Positions 1 to 18,349 are shown, counted from the stretch's first letter. The stretch: 64,000 nucleotides of DNA from Enterobacter sp. R4-368 (GCF_000410515.1 NC_021500.1:2542001-2606000), one strand, 5' to 3'. Program-made: numbers and translations. The notes: generated by a model not told the origin, from the sequence alone.

Positions 1-258
1 CCGGCAACTGGCATCCAGCCTTTCACACTCTTCCGCCGTATAAATACGGACAGAAAGCGGATCAGAAGCAAGCTGCATCGGTTCGGCGAGGCCTTCCTGA
101 TAATCAGCCAGCTTTTCTAGCCACAAAAGTGCATTGTAGATGTCTTCACGATCAAATCCGGCGTCGGTAAGATCCCGTTCCAGTTTGTCCTGATCCACAC
201 GCAATTCCGCTTCGTTATGGATGTAAGTCTCAAACAAGTACATTAGTACGTCGAACAT
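1..258 (-). CDS. smg: Smg (DUF494) protein, N-terminal part, truncated by window edge
   Basis: Only the first 86 codons are present; the reading frame runs off base 1. The protein begins [20 protein letters not shown] and is acidic and helical, as expected for the Smg/DUF494 family, whose E. coli member is about 157 residues. Function is not established. It lies downstream of dprA on the same strand and its ATG at 258 is inside the last codons of dprA (29-base overlap), so the two are probably translationally coupled. The E. coli order dprA-smg is the same, which supports the call. Confidence 0.88.
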   Translation of the reverse strand, partial: MFDVLMYLFETYIHNEAELRVDQDKLERDLTDAGFDREDIYNALLWLEKLADYQEGLAEPMQLASDPLSVRIYTAEECERLDASCR

Positions 259-1354
259 GGCTTGCCCTCCTCAATCGGACATAGCCGCCGGGTACAGCTG
301 CGATCCATCCTGCTAACTCCAGTTCAAGCAATTGAGCTGCGATGACTGGCACAGGTTGGCCGGCACGTTCAGCGACGACGTCAACAGGTGTTACCTCATC
401 TCCTACGTTAGCCAGGAGCTCAGGAAATGGCAATGCCACCTCTTCTTGATCTGGAGAATAAATTGCATTTTCGCGTACCTCAGACAGCCAATTCAGCCCA
501 TATTGCAAATTTTCGAGGATCTCATCAGCCGATGTTACCGGTATTGCCCCTTGTTTGATTAACCAGTGCGGCCCTTCGCTTCCCGGGCTACCAATAGGAC
601 CGGGTAATGCAAAAACATCACGGCCTTGTTCAAGCGCAATCCGCGCGGTCACCAGCGAACCACTACGCAAAGCGGCTTCTACAACCAGTACCCCACGGCT
701 GAGCCCACTGATGATGCGGTTTCGGCGCGGAAAATTACCCGGCTTCGGCATAGTCGCGAGGGGAAATTCGGATACCAGTGCACCACCGCTTTCAATTACT
801 TCTGCTGCAAGCGAAGCATGCTTGCGCGGATAGAGGCTGTATAAACCGTTCCCCAGTACGCCAATGCTTTTTCCATTAACCTGTAAAGCCGCCCGGTGCG
901 CCACGCTATCGATCCCCAACGCCATGCCACTGGTAATCGTTAGCCCAGCACGAGCAAGCACTTCACAAAAAATCCGCCCCCATCGCTCGCCATACCATGA
1001 ATGTGCGCGGCTCCCAACAACGGCCAGTTGTTGTGTTGCCAGTACCGCTGGATTGCCTTTAACAAAAATAGCACCGGGAAAATCAGGAATAGCACGCAAA
1101 GGTGCAGGATACGCCGGATCGCTGGCAATAATTAAATGATTACCCGGTTGTGCAAGCCAGTTAAGGCTCTTTTCAAGCTCACATGCAGAAAGAGAGAAAA
1201 AGCGCTGCGTTTGCGCTTCTGTAAACCCGATGAGTCGAAGTTCAGCGAAGGATGCGCTCTGGTTTTGTTCCAGCCACTGTGCTGCTTTCAGCCATTGATC
1301 GCCACATAGCGTGGTCACCTGTAACAACCGTAGCCAAATCTCCGTGCTCGTCAT
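230..1354 (-). CDS. dprA: DNA-processing protein DprA/Smf
   Basis: 374 residues, the size of E. coli Smf/DprA. A helical N-terminal domain is followed by a Rossmann-like single-strand-DNA-binding domain (about residues 85-290) with the [23 protein letters not shown] and [10 protein letters not shown] segments typical of DprA, then a C-terminal winged-helix domain (about 300-365). In transformable bacteria DprA loads RecA on incoming single strands; its role in enterics is poorly known. It diverges from def, as in E. coli, and overlaps smg. Confidence 0.95.
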   Translation of the reverse strand: MTSTEIWLRLLQVTTLCGDQWLKAAQWLEQNQSASFAELRLIGFTEAQTQRFFSLSACELEKSLNWLAQPGNHLIIASDPAYPAPLRAIPDFPGAIFVKGNPAVLATQQLAVVGSRAHSWYGERWGRIFCEVLARAGLTITSGMALGIDSVAHRAALQVNGKSIGVLGNGLYSLYPRKHASLAAEVIESGGALVSEFPLATMPKPGNFPRRNRIISGLSRGVLVVEAALRSGSLVTARIALEQGRDVFALPGPIGSPGSEGPHWLIKQGAIPVTSADEILENLQYGLNWLSEVRENAIYSPDQEEVALPFPELLANVGDEVTPVDVVAERAGQPVPVIAAQLLELELAGWIAAVPGGYVRLRRASHVRRTNVLV

Positions 1355-1483
1355 CCTTTATCCCCTGCCATAAGCCGCTTTAGCAATCCTTGCGATTGGT
1401 CACTGATGCTGTCAATCGCGGGGGGATTTGTCTAGAATAGAGGTAATATTCTCACCAACTCCTGAACACGACTCTGGATATTT
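1355..1483. promoter_or_regulatory. Divergent dprA / def promoter region
   Basis: This 129-base gap separates two divergent genes, so it must hold promoters for both. For def a -10-like TAGAAT sits at 1433-1438, but the matching -35 at 1410-1415 (TGTCAA) is weak. I assign no start site for dprA. Confidence 0.4.
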
Positions 1484-1993
1484 ATGGCAGTTTTGCATGT
1501 GTTACATATTCCGGACGAGCGCCTTCGCAAAGTCGCCGAGCCGGTAAAAGAAGTGAATGCGGACATTCAACGTATCGTCGATGATATGTTTGAAACGATG
1601 TACGCAGAAGAAGGTATTGGGCTGGCAGCAACGCAGGTTGATATTCACCAGCGCATCATCGTGATCGACGTTTCCGAAAATCGCGACGAGCAATTAGTGT
1701 TGATTAACCCTGAGCTGCTGGAAAAAAGCGGAGAAACAGGTATTGAAGAAGGTTGCCTGTCTATTCCGGAACAGCGTGCACTGGTACCTCGCGCCGAAAA
1801 AGTAAAAATCCGCGCGCTGGATCGTGACGGAAAAACATTCGAACTGGAAGCCGACGGTCTTCTGGCAATCTGTATTCAGCATGAGATGGATCATCTGGTA
1901 GGTAAGCTGTTTATTGATTACTTGTCGCCGATGAAACGTCAGCGCATTCGCCAGAAAGTTGAAAAACTGGATCGTATGAACGCCCGCGCATAA
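1484..1993 (+). CDS. def: Peptide deformylase
   Basis: 169 residues, identical in length to E. coli Def. It removes the N-formyl group from nascent proteins at the ribosome exit. All three metal-site motifs are present: GIGLAATQ (residues about 45-52), EGCLSIP with the metal-binding Cys at about 91, and QHEMDHL with the two His ligands and catalytic Glu at about 133-137. fmt, which adds the formyl group to Met-tRNA, follows after 21 bases, so the enzymes that add and remove the formyl group share one operon. Confidence 0.98.
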   Translation: MAVLHVLHIPDERLRKVAEPVKEVNADIQRIVDDMFETMYAEEGIGLAATQVDIHQRIIVIDVSENRDEQLVLINPELLEKSGETGIEEGCLSIPEQRALVPRAEKVKIRALDRDGKTFELEADGLLAICIQHEMDHLVGKLFIDYLSPMKRQRIRQKVEKLDRMNARA

Positions 1994-2014
1994 AACGGGC
2001 TGAAAAGGATAAAC

Positions 2015-2962
2015 GTGTCAGATTCTCTACGTATTATTTTCGCCGGCACTCCGGACTTTGCAGCGCGTCATCTTGACGCGCTGTTGTCTTCTGAGCATCA
2101 GGTGGTGGGGGTTTTCACCCAGCCAGACCGCCCTGCTGGTCGCGGTAAAAAGCTGATGCCAAGCCCAGTCAAAGTGCTGGCGGAAGAAAAAGGCCTGCCG
2201 GTGTTTCAACCTGCATCGTTACGTGCAGAGGAAAACCAGCAGTTGGTTGCCAGCCTCAACGCCGATGTGATGGTGGTGGTGGCATACGGACTGATCCTGC
2301 CCAAAGCAGTGCTGGCCATGCCGCGCCTGGGTTGCATAAATGTTCACGGTTCACTGCTGCCACGCTGGCGTGGCGCGGCGCCTATTCAGCGCTCACTATG
2401 GGCAGGTGATGCGGAAACCGGCGTCACTATCATGCAAATGGATGTGGGACTGGATACTGGCGACATGCTGTTTAAACTCGCCTGCCCGATCACCGATGAA
2501 GACACTAGCGCCACGCTGTATGACAAACTGGCAGAGCTCGGTCCGCAGGGATTAATTGCGACGCTGCAACAGCTTGCTCAGGGCACAGCACAACCGCAGG
2601 TGCAAGACGAAGCGCAGGTCACTTACGCAGAGAAGCTCAGCAAAGAGGAAGCGCGCCTGGACTGGTCGCTCAGCGCCGCCCAGCTTGAACGATGCATTCG
2701 CGCCTTCACCCCCTGGCCAATGAGCTGGTTTGTGGTTGATGAGCAACCAGTGAAAGTCTGGAAAGCGTCGGTTATTCCGTCTAAGACAACAGAGAAACCC
2801 GGTACGATCGTGGAAGTGTCGAAAGCGGGTATTCAGGTTGCAACTGCCGATGGAATATTGAATCTTGAATCGCTGCAGCCTGCCGGTAAGAAAGCAATGA
2901 GCGCGCAGGATCTGCTGAATTCACGGCGGGAATGGTTTGTCCCTGGTAACCCTCTGGCCTGA
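2015..2962 (+). CDS. fmt: Methionyl-tRNA formyltransferase
   Basis: 315 residues starting at a GTG codon, as in E. coli; the downstream sequence [19 protein letters not shown] aligns with family N-termini. It transfers a formyl group from 10-formyl-tetrahydrofolate to initiator Met-tRNA. The N-terminal formyltransferase domain has the [16 protein letters not shown] catalytic segment and the [10 protein letters not shown] segment; the C-terminal third is the OB-like tRNA-binding domain. A preceding AAAAGGATAAAC gives a plausible ribosome-binding site. Confidence 0.97.
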   Translation: MSDSLRIIFAGTPDFAARHLDALLSSEHQVVGVFTQPDRPAGRGKKLMPSPVKVLAEEKGLPVFQPASLRAEENQQLVASLNADVMVVVAYGLILPKAVLAMPRLGCINVHGSLLPRWRGAAPIQRSLWAGDAETGVTIMQMDVGLDTGDMLFKLACPITDEDTSATLYDKLAELGPQGLIATLQQLAQGTAQPQVQDEAQVTYAEKLSKEEARLDWSLSAAQLERCIRAFTPWPMSWFVVDEQPVKVWKASVIPSKTTEKPGTIVEVSKAGIQVATADGILNLESLQPAGKKAMSAQDLLNSRREWFVPGNPLA

Positions 2963-2969
2963 GAGTATT

Positions 2970-3000
2970 TTTAGCCCGGCTTGCCGGGCGTTTTTATTTT
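2970..3000 (+). terminator. Terminator-like hairpin between fmt and rsmB
   Basis: GCCCGGC (2974-2980), a 2-base TT spacer and GCCGGGC (2983-2989), then a T-rich run to 3000. It lies between the fmt stop and the rsmB ATG at 3008. It looks like an intrinsic terminator, but rsmB has almost no room for its own promoter downstream, so read-through is likely. Confidence 0.6.
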
Positions 3001-3007
3001 TATCGCG

Positions 3008-4297
3008 ATGAAAAAACAAATAAATTTACGCAGCATGGCTGCGCAGGCAGTTGAGCAGGTCATAGAACAAGGGCAATCGCTCAGCAATATCCTGCCGCCG
3101 TTGCAACAAAAGGTTTCCGACAAAGATAAAGCGCTGCTGCAAGAGCTGTGCTTTGGTGTTTTACGCGTATTGCCACAGCTCGACTGGCTCATCAATAAAT
3201 TGATGTCGCGCCCAATGACGGGCAAGCAGCGCGCGGTGCACTATCTGATCATGGTTGGGTTTTATCAGCTTCTGCATACGCGCATCCCTGCCCATGCGGC
3301 GCTGGCAGAAACCGTAGAAGGTGCAGTGGTCATTAAGCGTCCGCAGCTTAAAGGCTTGATTAACGGCGTATTACGTCAATTCCTGCGGCAACAGGAAGAA
3401 TTACTGGCAGAGTTCGCCCAAAGCGAAAATCATTTTCTGTTCCCGAAGTGGCTGTTACACCGTGTGCAAAAAGCCTATCCACACCAATGGCAACACATTG
3501 TCGAAGCCAGCAACCAGCGACCGCCGATGTGGCTGCGTGTCAATCGTCAGCACAATTCACGCGATGGCTGGTTAAGATTGCTGGAAGAGGCCGGTTTGCA
3601 AGGATCCCCGCATCCGGATTATCCCGATGCGGTACGCCTGGCGAGCCCAGCACCAGTCACCGCTCTGCCGGGTTTTGCCGAGGGTTGGGTTACGGTACAG
3701 GATGCTTCTGCTCAGGGCTGCATTGCTTTCCTTACGCCGAAAAACGGTGAGCGCATTCTCGATCTATGTGCAGCACCCGGTGGCAAAACCACGCATATAC
3801 TCGAAGCCGCTCCCGAGGCCAGCGTGTTGGCGGTAGACATAGACGAGCAACGTTTGTCGCGTGTTTACGACAACCTGAAACGACTGGGCATGAAAGCGCA
3901 GGTAAAACAGGGCGATGGGCGTTTCCCGGGACAATGGTGCGGTGATGAACAATTCGATCGTATCCTGCTGGATGCGCCTTGCTCAGCGACGGGTGTTATT
4001 CGACGCCATCCAGATATCAAATGGCTGCGTCGCGATCGCGATATTCCCGAGTTAGCGCAGTTACAGTCTGAAATTCTGGATGCTATCTGGCCGCATTTGA
4101 AACCAGGCGGTACGCTGGTGTATGCAACATGCTCCATCTTGCCGGAAGAGAACAGTCAGCAGGTTGCCGCTTTTCTCAAACGCACAACTGATGCGCAACT
4201 GAGCGAAACGGGTACGCCGGAAAACCCTGGCTTGCAGAAACTGCCAGGTGCGGAAGAAGGCGATGGTTTCTTTTACGCTAAGATAATCAAACAGTGA
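3008..4297 (+). CDS. rsmB: 16S rRNA (cytosine-967-C5)-methyltransferase RsmB
   Basis: 429 residues when started at ATG 3008 ([17 protein letters not shown]), which matches the E. coli start; an upstream in-frame ATG at 2981 lies inside the fmt/rsmB hairpin and is unlikely. It methylates C967 of 16S rRNA using S-adenosylmethionine. An N-terminal NusB-like domain (about 1-140) precedes a methyltransferase domain with the SAM loop [12 protein letters not shown], motif [11 protein letters not shown] and motif [13 protein letters not shown]. The Cys of the second motif is the nucleophile in this family. Confidence 0.97.
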   Translation: MKKQINLRSMAAQAVEQVIEQGQSLSNILPPLQQKVSDKDKALLQELCFGVLRVLPQLDWLINKLMSRPMTGKQRAVHYLIMVGFYQLLHTRIPAHAALAETVEGAVVIKRPQLKGLINGVLRQFLRQQEELLAEFAQSENHFLFPKWLLHRVQKAYPHQWQHIVEASNQRPPMWLRVNRQHNSRDGWLRLLEEAGLQGSPHPDYPDAVRLASPAPVTALPGFAEGWVTVQDASAQGCIAFLTPKNGERILDLCAAPGGKTTHILEAAPEASVLAVDIDEQRLSRVYDNLKRLGMKAQVKQGDGRFPGQWCGDEQFDRILLDAPCSATGVIRRHPDIKWLRRDRDIPELAQLQSEILDAIWPHLKPGGTLVYATCSILPEENSQQVAAFLKRTTDAQLSETGTPENPGLQKLPGAEEGDGFFYAKIIKQ

Positions 4298-4319
4298 TGG
4301 GAACAACGGGTCACAACAG

Positions 4320-5696
4320 ATGAAAATAATTATTCTGGGTGCAGGGCAGGTTGGTGGCACGCTGGCAGAAAACCTGGTCGGAGAGAATAACGATATTACC
4401 GTTGTTGATACTAATGGCGACCGTCTGCGTAGTTTGCAGGACAAATTCGATCTCCGCGTCGTACAAGGCCACGGTTCTCACCCCCGCGTGCTACGCGAAG
4501 CTGGCGCTGACGATGCCGATATGCTGGTTGCGGTGACCAGCTCGGATGAAACCAATATGGTTGCCTGTCAGGTCGCGTATTCGCTGTTTAATACGCCAAA
4601 CCGTATTGCCCGCATCCGCTCGCCAGATTATGTTCGCGACGCGGATAAGCTTTTTCACTCAGAAGCCGTTCCCATCGATCATTTGATCGCGCCGGAGCAG
4701 TTGGTTATCGACAGTATTTATCGCCTCATCGAATATCCCGGCGCATTGCAGGTCGTGAATTTCGCCGAAGGAAAAGTCAGCCTGGCTGTGGTGAAAGCCT
4801 ATTATGGCGGCCCGTTGGTGGGAAATGCGTTGTCAACCATGCGCGAGCATATGCCGCATATTGATACTCGCGTTGCGGCTATTTTTCGCCACGACAGACC
4901 TATTCGCCCGCAAGGCTCAACGATTGTTGAAGCAGGTGATGAAGTATTCTTTATTGCCGCATCGCAGCATATCCGTGCCGTTATGAGTGAACTTCAGCGG
5001 CTGGAAAAACCGTATAAACGCATTATGTTGGTTGGCGGTGGTAATATCGGCGCCGGTCTGGCTCGTCAGCTGGAAAAAGACTACAGCGTGAAGTTGATCG
5101 AGCGCGATCAACAACGTGCGGCGGAGCTGGCCGAGAAACTGCAAAATACGATCGTGTTTTATGGCGACGCCTCCGATCAAGAATTACTGGCCGAAGAACA
5201 TATCGATCAGGTGGATCTCTTTATTGCTGTCACCAATGACGACGAAGCCAACATTATGTCTGCAATGCTGGCCAAACGGATGGGAGCCAAGAAAGTGATG
5301 GTGCTCATTCAACGCCGCGCTTATGTCGATTTGGTTCAGGGCAGTGTGATTGATATTGCCATATCGCCACAACAGGCAACTATTTCCGCTCTGCTTAGCC
5401 ATGTGCGTAAAGCGGATATCGTTGGCGTTTCATCGTTACGTCGCGGTGTCGCAGAGGCAATTGAAGCAGTTGCACACGGAGACGAAACGACGTCCCGCGT
5501 TGTCGGCCGTGTTATTGATGAAATTAAATTGCCGCCAGGCACAATCATCGGTGCGGTGGTACGTGGAAATGATGTCATGATTGCCAATGATAATTTGCGT
5601 ATTGAGCAAGGCGACCATGTGATTATGTTTTTAACGGACAAAAAATATATCACGGACGTCGAGCGCTTATTCCAGCCGAGCCCATTCTTCCTGTAA
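4320..5696 (+). CDS. trkA: Trk potassium uptake regulator TrkA
   Basis: 458 residues, the E. coli length. It is the cytoplasmic NAD(H)-binding gating subunit of the TrkH/TrkG potassium channels. Two tandem RCK modules are visible: dinucleotide loops [13 protein letters not shown] near residue 7 and [14 protein letters not shown] near residue 240, each followed by an RCK_C half. The gene closes the def-fmt-rsmB-trkA run, 22 bases after rsmB. Confidence 0.97.
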   Translation: MKIIILGAGQVGGTLAENLVGENNDITVVDTNGDRLRSLQDKFDLRVVQGHGSHPRVLREAGADDADMLVAVTSSDETNMVACQVAYSLFNTPNRIARIRSPDYVRDADKLFHSEAVPIDHLIAPEQLVIDSIYRLIEYPGALQVVNFAEGKVSLAVVKAYYGGPLVGNALSTMREHMPHIDTRVAAIFRHDRPIRPQGSTIVEAGDEVFFIAASQHIRAVMSELQRLEKPYKRIMLVGGGNIGAGLARQLEKDYSVKLIERDQQRAAELAEKLQNTIVFYGDASDQELLAEEHIDQVDLFIAVTNDDEANIMSAMLAKRMGAKKVMVLIQRRAYVDLVQGSVIDIAISPQQATISALLSHVRKADIVGVSSLRRGVAEAIEAVAHGDETTSRVVGRVIDEIKLPPGTIIGAVVRGNDVMIANDNLRIEQGDHVIMFLTDKKYITDVERLFQPSPFFL

Positions 5697-5702
5697 TAAC
5701 CC

Positions 5703-5722
5703 GGGCGCAATTAGATGCGCCC
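5703..5722 (+). terminator. Hairpin downstream of trkA
   Basis: GGGCGCA and TGCGCCC form a 7-bp stem around a 6-base loop, starting 7 bases after the trkA stop codon. There is no clear T run behind it, so it may mark the 3' end of the mRNA or work with Rho. Confidence 0.45.
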
Positions 5723-5840
5723 ACACATTATTCCCCGCTTTTATCAGGGTTTAAGAAATCATTACAATCACCCTGCCCAAATGGAAATTGATCGGTAATT
5801 TGTTAGACTTAATCCGACAGTCTGCACATGGAGAAGGGAT

Positions 5841-6254
5841 ATGAGCATTTTGAAAGAGTTCCGTGAATTTGCAATGCGCGGAAATGTGGTGGATTTGGCG
5901 GTTGGGGTCATTATCGGTGCAGCTTTCGGCAAAATTGTGTCGTCATTGGTTGCAGATATCATTATGCCGCCGCTGGGGTTATTAATTGGCGGGATTGATT
6001 TCAAATCATTTGCCTGGACGCTACGCGACGCGCAGGGCGACGTTCCGGCTGTCGTCATGCACTATGGCGTGTTTATTCAGAACATTTTTGACTTCATCAT
6101 CGTCGCTTTTGCGATTTTCATTGCAATCAAGCTGATCAATAAGCTGAAACGTAAGCAAGAAGAAGAACCGAAAGCGCCACCGGCACCGAGTAGAGAGGAA
6201 GTGTTGCTGAGTGAAATTCGCGATTTGCTGAAAGAGCAAAATAATCGCAGTTAA
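5841..6254 (+). CDS. mscL: Large-conductance mechanosensitive channel MscL
   Basis: 137 residues, matching E. coli. The protein forms a homopentameric inner-membrane channel that opens under osmotic downshock. The N-terminal amphipathic helix, first membrane segment with the tight-packing glycines ([14 protein letters not shown]), periplasmic loop, second segment (about 75-97) and charged C-terminal helix are all visible. A GAAGGGAT ribosome-binding site precedes the ATG. Its stop codon overlaps the end of convergent arfA by 4 bases. Confidence 0.97.
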   Translation: MSILKEFREFAMRGNVVDLAVGVIIGAAFGKIVSSLVADIIMPPLGLLIGGIDFKSFAWTLRDAQGDVPAVVMHYGVFIQNIFDFIIVAFAIFIAIKLINKLKRKQEEEPKAPPAPSREEVLLSEIRDLLKEQNNRS

Positions 6255-6463
6255 GCAAATGCAAGAAGGCCAGTGGTAAATAAGCGATTCGCTTGCTTGC
6301 CACTGGCCTCCTGAAAGCCTTTTTTTGCATGTTTGGCTTTCCGTAAATAACTTCCTTTCCCTTTTTTGTTTTTCTCAATACGCTGGCGAAATAGCGGATC
6401 ATGTAACAAAGCTTCAATAGCGTTATCGTTGATCTGCCCTTTAGTATGCTGATAGCGGCTCAT
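6251..6463 (-). CDS. arfA: Alternative ribosome-rescue factor ArfA
   Basis: 70 residues beginning [20 protein letters not shown], close to E. coli ArfA (72 residues). ArfA recruits release factor 2 to ribosomes stalled on non-stop mRNA, a back-up to tmRNA. The basic middle part ([18 protein letters not shown]) is the ribosome-binding portion. The end of the gene carries a strong hairpin within codons about 52-66. In E. coli such a structure truncates the mRNA so that ArfA itself is made only when trans-translation fails, and the same control is likely here. The C-terminus ([13 protein letters not shown]) differs somewhat from E. coli, as expected if the part behind the hairpin is dispensable. 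Confidence 0.93.
   Translation of the reverse strand: MSRYQHTKGQINDNAIEALLHDPLFRQRIEKNKKGKGSYLRKAKHAKKGFQEASGKQANRLFTTGLLAFA
6267..6309 (-). promoter_or_regulatory. arfA internal hairpin (also downstream of mscL)
   Basis: AGGCCAGTGG (6267-6276) and CCACTGGCCT (6300-6309) form a perfect 10-bp stem; the loop contains a second short stem AAGCG/CGCTT. It lies inside the arfA reading frame and 12 bases after the mscL stop, so it can act on both transcripts: as the arfA cleavage or termination element and as an mscL 3' structure. Confidence 0.8.
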
Positions 6464-6520
6464 AACGCCTCCAGATTGTGTATTAAAACGGCCGGAGTGT
6501 AGCTCTCTCTATGCAGAAGA

Positions 6521-6952
6521 TCAACAGGCCGTTGTGGTCGGTTTACCACTCGCGCCTTGTTCAAGCGCCTCAAGAATAGAACAATAAACACTGCTGTGTG
6601 CTGTACCACAACATGCATCATTCAGTTTTTGCAACGAGCGGCGCATGGACTGTAACTCTTCGATGCGGGCTTCAACCTCGCTCAGGCGAGCCTGCACAAT
6701 ACTTTTCGACTCCTGGCAGGTGTGGTGTTCAGGATCAATACGGATCGACAACAGTTCGCGGATGGATTCGAGGGTAAATCCTAATTGTCGGGCATGGCGA
6801 ATAAATTTGAGCCGTTGCAGATCTTTGTCCGTATAAAGCCGAAATCCGCCTTCGGTTCTGACCTCATGATCCATCATTTGCTGCTTTTCGTAGTAACGGA
6901 TCGTATCTGGCGTGACTTCTGCGAGTTTCGCGATTTCACCAATGCGATACAT
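6521..6952 (-). CDS. zntR: Zn(II)-responsive MerR-family regulator ZntR
   Basis: 143 residues. The N-terminal winged helix (IGEIAKLAEVTPDTIRYYE) and the long dimer helix are typical of MerR proteins. All zinc ligands of E. coli ZntR are present at the same positions: Cys79, Cys114, Cys115, His119 and Cys124 (HHTC and DACCGTAHSSVYC). In E. coli it activates the zinc-efflux ATPase gene zntA. It starts 2 bases after yhdN ends, so the two form an operon. Confidence 0.97.
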   Translation of the reverse strand: MYRIGEIAKLAEVTPDTIRYYEKQQMMDHEVRTEGGFRLYTDKDLQRLKFIRHARQLGFTLESIRELLSIRIDPEHHTCQESKSIVQARLSEVEARIEELQSMRRSLQKLNDACCGTAHSSVYCSILEALEQGASGKPTTTAC

Positions 6953-6954
6953 GA

Positions 6955-7323
6955 TTACACCTCATTAATTTTTTGCTGCAGTTTGGCGGCATAATCGCCT
7001 CGCAGGAAATCGGTGCTTAAGCCAGCCTGGCGCAGCTTCATTTCCAGTAACGACAAACGGCGATGTAAAAGCTGAAAATCCGGGTGATCGTGCTGCACGC
7101 TATTGAGCAGATCGATAAGCATCACGGCTTCTTTACGGTATTCGAGTTCTGGTGGCAGGCAGCCAGCATTTTTGAGCAAGCGATACCCAGCGCGGAGCTC
7201 CGCAGGGATATGAGAATCATCATCCAGCAACAACGGCTCACCGCTGCCGGGTAGATTAACAAACTCGCCTTTTTGCTGAGCATCGAGAATATGGCGTTCT
7301 GCCCACTGATCTAGTAACCACAT
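6955..7323 (-). CDS. yhdN: DUF1992 (DnaJ-homologue-like) protein YhdN
   Basis: 122 residues when started at ATG 7323 (MWLLDQWAERHILDAQQKGE), the E. coli YhdN start; the longer frame from 7347 adds eight residues without family support. The GEFVNLPGSGEPLLLDDDS segment marks DUF1992. The function is unknown. It sits between the alpha operon terminator and zntR, as in E. coli. Confidence 0.92.
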   Translation of the reverse strand: MWLLDQWAERHILDAQQKGEFVNLPGSGEPLLLDDDSHIPAELRAGYRLLKNAGCLPPELEYRKEAVMLIDLLNSVQHDHPDFQLLHRRLSLLEMKLRQAGLSTDFLRGDYAAKLQQKINEV

Positions 7324-7390
7324 AACGGCTCTCGACGGAATGAACAAAAAAGATGCATATATTGTAGGGAAGAGGCCGAACTACTGGTAT

Positions 7391-7415
7391 AAAAAAACCC
7401 GCCGAAGCGGGTTTC
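7391..7415 (-). terminator. Alpha operon terminator after rplQ
   Basis: On the minus strand ACCCGC-TTCG-GCGGGT is followed by a run of T (7391-7396). The stable TTCG tetraloop and T run make this a strong intrinsic terminator, about 16 bases downstream of the rplQ stop. Confidence 0.88.
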
Positions 7416-7431
7416 TTTACGTTACTACAGA

Positions 7432-7842
<411 letters not shown>

Positions 7843-7858
7843 TTAACCTGTGATCCGG

Positions 7859-8848
7859 TTACTCGTCAGCAATGCTTGCCGGCGGCCAGTTTTCCAAGCG
7901 CATGCCCAGAGACAGACCACGGGAGGCCAGCACGTCTTTAATCTCAGTAAGAGATTTTTTACCCAGGTTCGGCGTTTTCAGCAACTCAACCTCGGTACGC
8001 TGTACCAGATCACCGATATAGTGGATAGCTTCTGCCTTGAGGCAGTTAGCAGAGCGGACAGTCAATTCCAGATCGTCAACAGGGCGCAGCAGAATCGGAT
8101 CGAATTCTGGTTTCTCTTCTTTAACTTCCGGCTGACGTACATCACGTAAATCAACGAAAGCTTCAAGTTGTTCAGCCAGAATGGTTGCCGCACGACGAAT
8201 CGCCTCTTCAGGATCGATTGTGCCGTTGGTTTCCATTTCGATGACCAGCTTGTCCAGGTCGGTACGCTGTTCAACACGTGCTGCTTCAACATTGTAGGCA
8301 ATACGCTCTACAGGGCTGTAGCAGGCGTCAACGAGCAGACGGCCGATTGGGCGCTCATCTTCTTCCGAATGAATTCGGGCAGACGCCGGAACATAACCAC
8401 GACCGCGCTGAACTTTGATACGCATGTTGATAGATGCGTTTTCATCGGTCAGGTGGCAGATCACATGCTGCGGCTTGACGATTTCGACATCACCGTCGTG
8501 GGTAATGTCGGCTGCGGTCACAGGGCCAATGCCAGATTTATTCAGAGTAAGAATAACATCATCTTTACCCTGAACTCTCACCGCCAGCCCTTTCAGGTTG
8601 AGCAGGATTTCAAGGATATCTTCCTGAACGCCTTCTTTGGTGCTGTACTCATGAAGTACACCATCAATCTCAACCTCAGTCACCGCGCAACCCGGCATCG
8701 ATGAGAGCAGAATACGGCGCAGTGCGTTACCCAGAGTATGGCCAAAGCCACGCTCTAAAGGCTCAAGGGTCACCTTGGCGTGCGTCGAACTCACTTGCTC
8801 GATATCTACCAGGCGCGGTTTTAGAAACTCTGTCACAGAACCCTGCAT
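7859..8848 (-). CDS. rpoA: RNA polymerase alpha subunit
   Basis: 329 residues, exactly the enteric length. The N-terminal assembly domain (about 1-235) and the C-terminal domain (about 250-329) are both present; the latter has the [16 protein letters not shown] helix that carries the UP-element- and CRP-contacting residues. It lies between rpsD and rplQ in the alpha operon, 25 bases after rpsD. Full-length CRP is encoded further along in this window, so both partners of class I activation can be read here. Confidence 0.99.
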
Positions 8849-8873
8849 TGTGTCCTCTCTTTGGTACTAAGCT

Positions 8874-9512
<639 letters not shown>

Positions 9513-9528
9513 CTAGAAAACGACCGCG

Positions 9529-9921
<393 letters not shown>

Positions 9922-9934
9922 TCAATCACCCCGA

Positions 9935-10584
<650 letters not shown>

Positions 10585-11916
10585 TTAACGGCCATAGCCT
10601 TTCAGGTTCGCCTTCTTCAATGCAGACTCATACTGACTGGACATCATCAGAGTTTGCACTTGAGCCATAAAGTCCATAATCACGACAACAACGATAAGCA
10701 GTGACGTCCCACCAAAGTAGAACGGTACTTTCATCGCATCACGCATGAACTCCGGGATCAGGCAGATAAAAGTAATATAAAGCGCACCGACTAAAGTCAG
10801 GCGGGTCATTACTTTATCGATATACTTCGCCGTTTGCTCTCCCGGACGAATTCCTGGTACAAATGCACCGGACTTCTTCAGGTTATCTGCTGTTTCTCGC
10901 GGGTTGAAAACCAACGCCGTATAGAAGAAACAGAAGAAGATGATTGCAGACGCATAGAGTAACACATAAAGCGGTTGCCCAGGCTGCAAATACAGCGAAA
11001 TTGTTGTCAGCCAGTTCCAACCAGTACCGCCCCCGAACCATGACGCGATGGTTGCAGGGAACAGAATAATACTGGAAGCGAAGATTGCCGGGATTACCCC
11101 CGCCATATTCACTTTCAGCGGTAAATGTGTGCTCTGAGCAGCATAGACACGACGACCCTGCTGGCGTTTTGCGTAGTTCACCACGATGCGGCGTTGACCA
11201 CGTTCAACGAATACAACAAAGAACGTCACTGCGAATACTAATACTGCAACCAACAGCAACAGGAGGAAGTGCAGGTCGCCTTGACGCGCTTGCTCGATAG
11301 TATGGGCAATGGCTGGCGGAAGACCCGCCACAATACCGGCAAAGATAATGATCGAGATACCGTTACCGATACCACGTTCAGTAATCTGTTCACCGAGCCA
11401 CATCAGGAACATGGTTCCTGTAACCAGACTCACAACAGCGGTGAAGTAGAATGCAAAGCCTGGATTCATAACCAGACCTTGCATACCAGGCATATTCGGT
11501 AAACCGGTAGCAATACCGATCGACTGGAATATCGCCAACACCAGAGTGCCGTAACGGGTGTACTGGCTGATCTTACGACGACCAGACTCCCCTTCTTTCT
11601 TCAGCTCTGCCAAGGCCGGATGAACGACCGTTAACAGCTGGATAATAATCGATGCCGAAATATACGGCATGATACCCAATGCAAAGATAGAAGCACGACT
11701 AAGAGCACCACCAGAGAACATGTTAAACATCTCAATGATGGTGCCACGCTGTTGCTCAAGCAGTTTGGCAAGTACAGCGGCATCAATACCAGGGATCGGA
11801 ATAAAAGAGCCAATACGGAAAACAATCAACGCACCGATAACAAACAGCAGTCTGCGTTTCAGTTCGCCAATTCCACCCTTGGCACTTTGAAAATCTAATC
11901 CCGGTTGTTTAGCCAT
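10585..11916 (-). CDS. secY: Protein translocase subunit SecY
   Basis: 443 residues, the E. coli length, with ten hydrophobic segments expected for the channel-forming subunit of SecYEG. N-terminal [20 protein letters not shown], the [12 protein letters not shown] cytoplasmic loop and the C-terminal [17 protein letters not shown] region are characteristic. It is encoded inside the spc operon between rplO and rpmJ, so export capacity follows ribosome supply. Confidence 0.99.
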   Translation of the reverse strand: MAKQPGLDFQSAKGGIGELKRRLLFVIGALIVFRIGSFIPIPGIDAAVLAKLLEQQRGTIIEMFNMFSGGALSRASIFALGIMPYISASIIIQLLTVVHPALAELKKEGESGRRKISQYTRYGTLVLAIFQSIGIATGLPNMPGMQGLVMNPGFAFYFTAVVSLVTGTMFLMWLGEQITERGIGNGISIIIFAGIVAGLPPAIAHTIEQARQGDLHFLLLLLVAVLVFAVTFFVVFVERGQRRIVVNYAKRQQGRRVYAAQSTHLPLKVNMAGVIPAIFASSIILFPATIASWFGGGTGWNWLTTISLYLQPGQPLYVLLYASAIIFFCFFYTALVFNPRETADNLKKSGAFVPGIRPGEQTAKYIDKVMTRLTLVGALYITFICLIPEFMRDAMKVPFYFGGTSLLIVVVVIMDFMAQVQTLMMSSQYESALKKANLKGYGR

Positions 11917-11923
11917 CTGCTAC

Positions 11924-13057
<1,134 letters not shown>

Positions 13058-13062
13058 CTACC

Positions 13063-14370
<1,308 letters not shown>

Positions 14371-14397
14371 TTACTCCCGTGATTCAATTGGTGACAA

Positions 14398-14712
<315 letters not shown>

Positions 14713-14717
14713 CTACC

Positions 14718-15980
<1,263 letters not shown>

Positions 15981-16001
15981 CTAATGTCAACTACTACTGA
16001 A

Positions 16002-16019
16002 GACCCTAAAATCAGGGTC
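16002..16019 (-). promoter_or_regulatory. spc leader hairpin
   Basis: GACCCT (16002-16007) and AGGGTC (16014-16019) pair around a 6-base loop, in the leader between the spc promoter and rplN. No T run follows on the minus strand, so it is more likely a leader structure than a terminator. Confidence 0.5.
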
Positions 16020-16048
16020 GATAAAAAGCCCCATATCGGGGGCGCAGC

Positions 16049-16075
16049 ATTATAACACCGCTTCCTTGATATGGG
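16049..16075 (-). promoter_or_regulatory. spc operon promoter
   Basis: A perfect minus-strand -10 box TATAAT occupies 16049-16054, about 80 bases upstream of rplN. It matches the remembered E. coli spc promoter in position and surroundings. The -35 region, around 16072-16077, is a poor match to consensus. The -10 box lies near the centre of a widely spaced inverted repeat (16030-16037 and 16068-16075). Confidence 0.8.
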
Positions 16076-16078
16076 TAG

Positions 16079-16111
16079 AAAAAATAAACGGCCCATCGCT
16101 GAGCCGTTTAT
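16079..16111 (-). terminator. S10 operon terminator after rpsQ
   Basis: ATAAACGGC (16084-16092) and GCCGTTTAT (16103-16111) form a 9-bp stem. On the minus strand a T run (16079-16084) follows, 23 bases after the rpsQ stop. It separates the S10 transcript from the spc promoter directly behind it. Confidence 0.82.
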
Positions 16112-16133
16112 TCGTTTGAGAACGCGTACTCTA

Positions 16134-18062
<1,929 letters not shown>

Positions 18063-18067
18063 CTACC

Positions 18068-18349
<282 letters not shown>

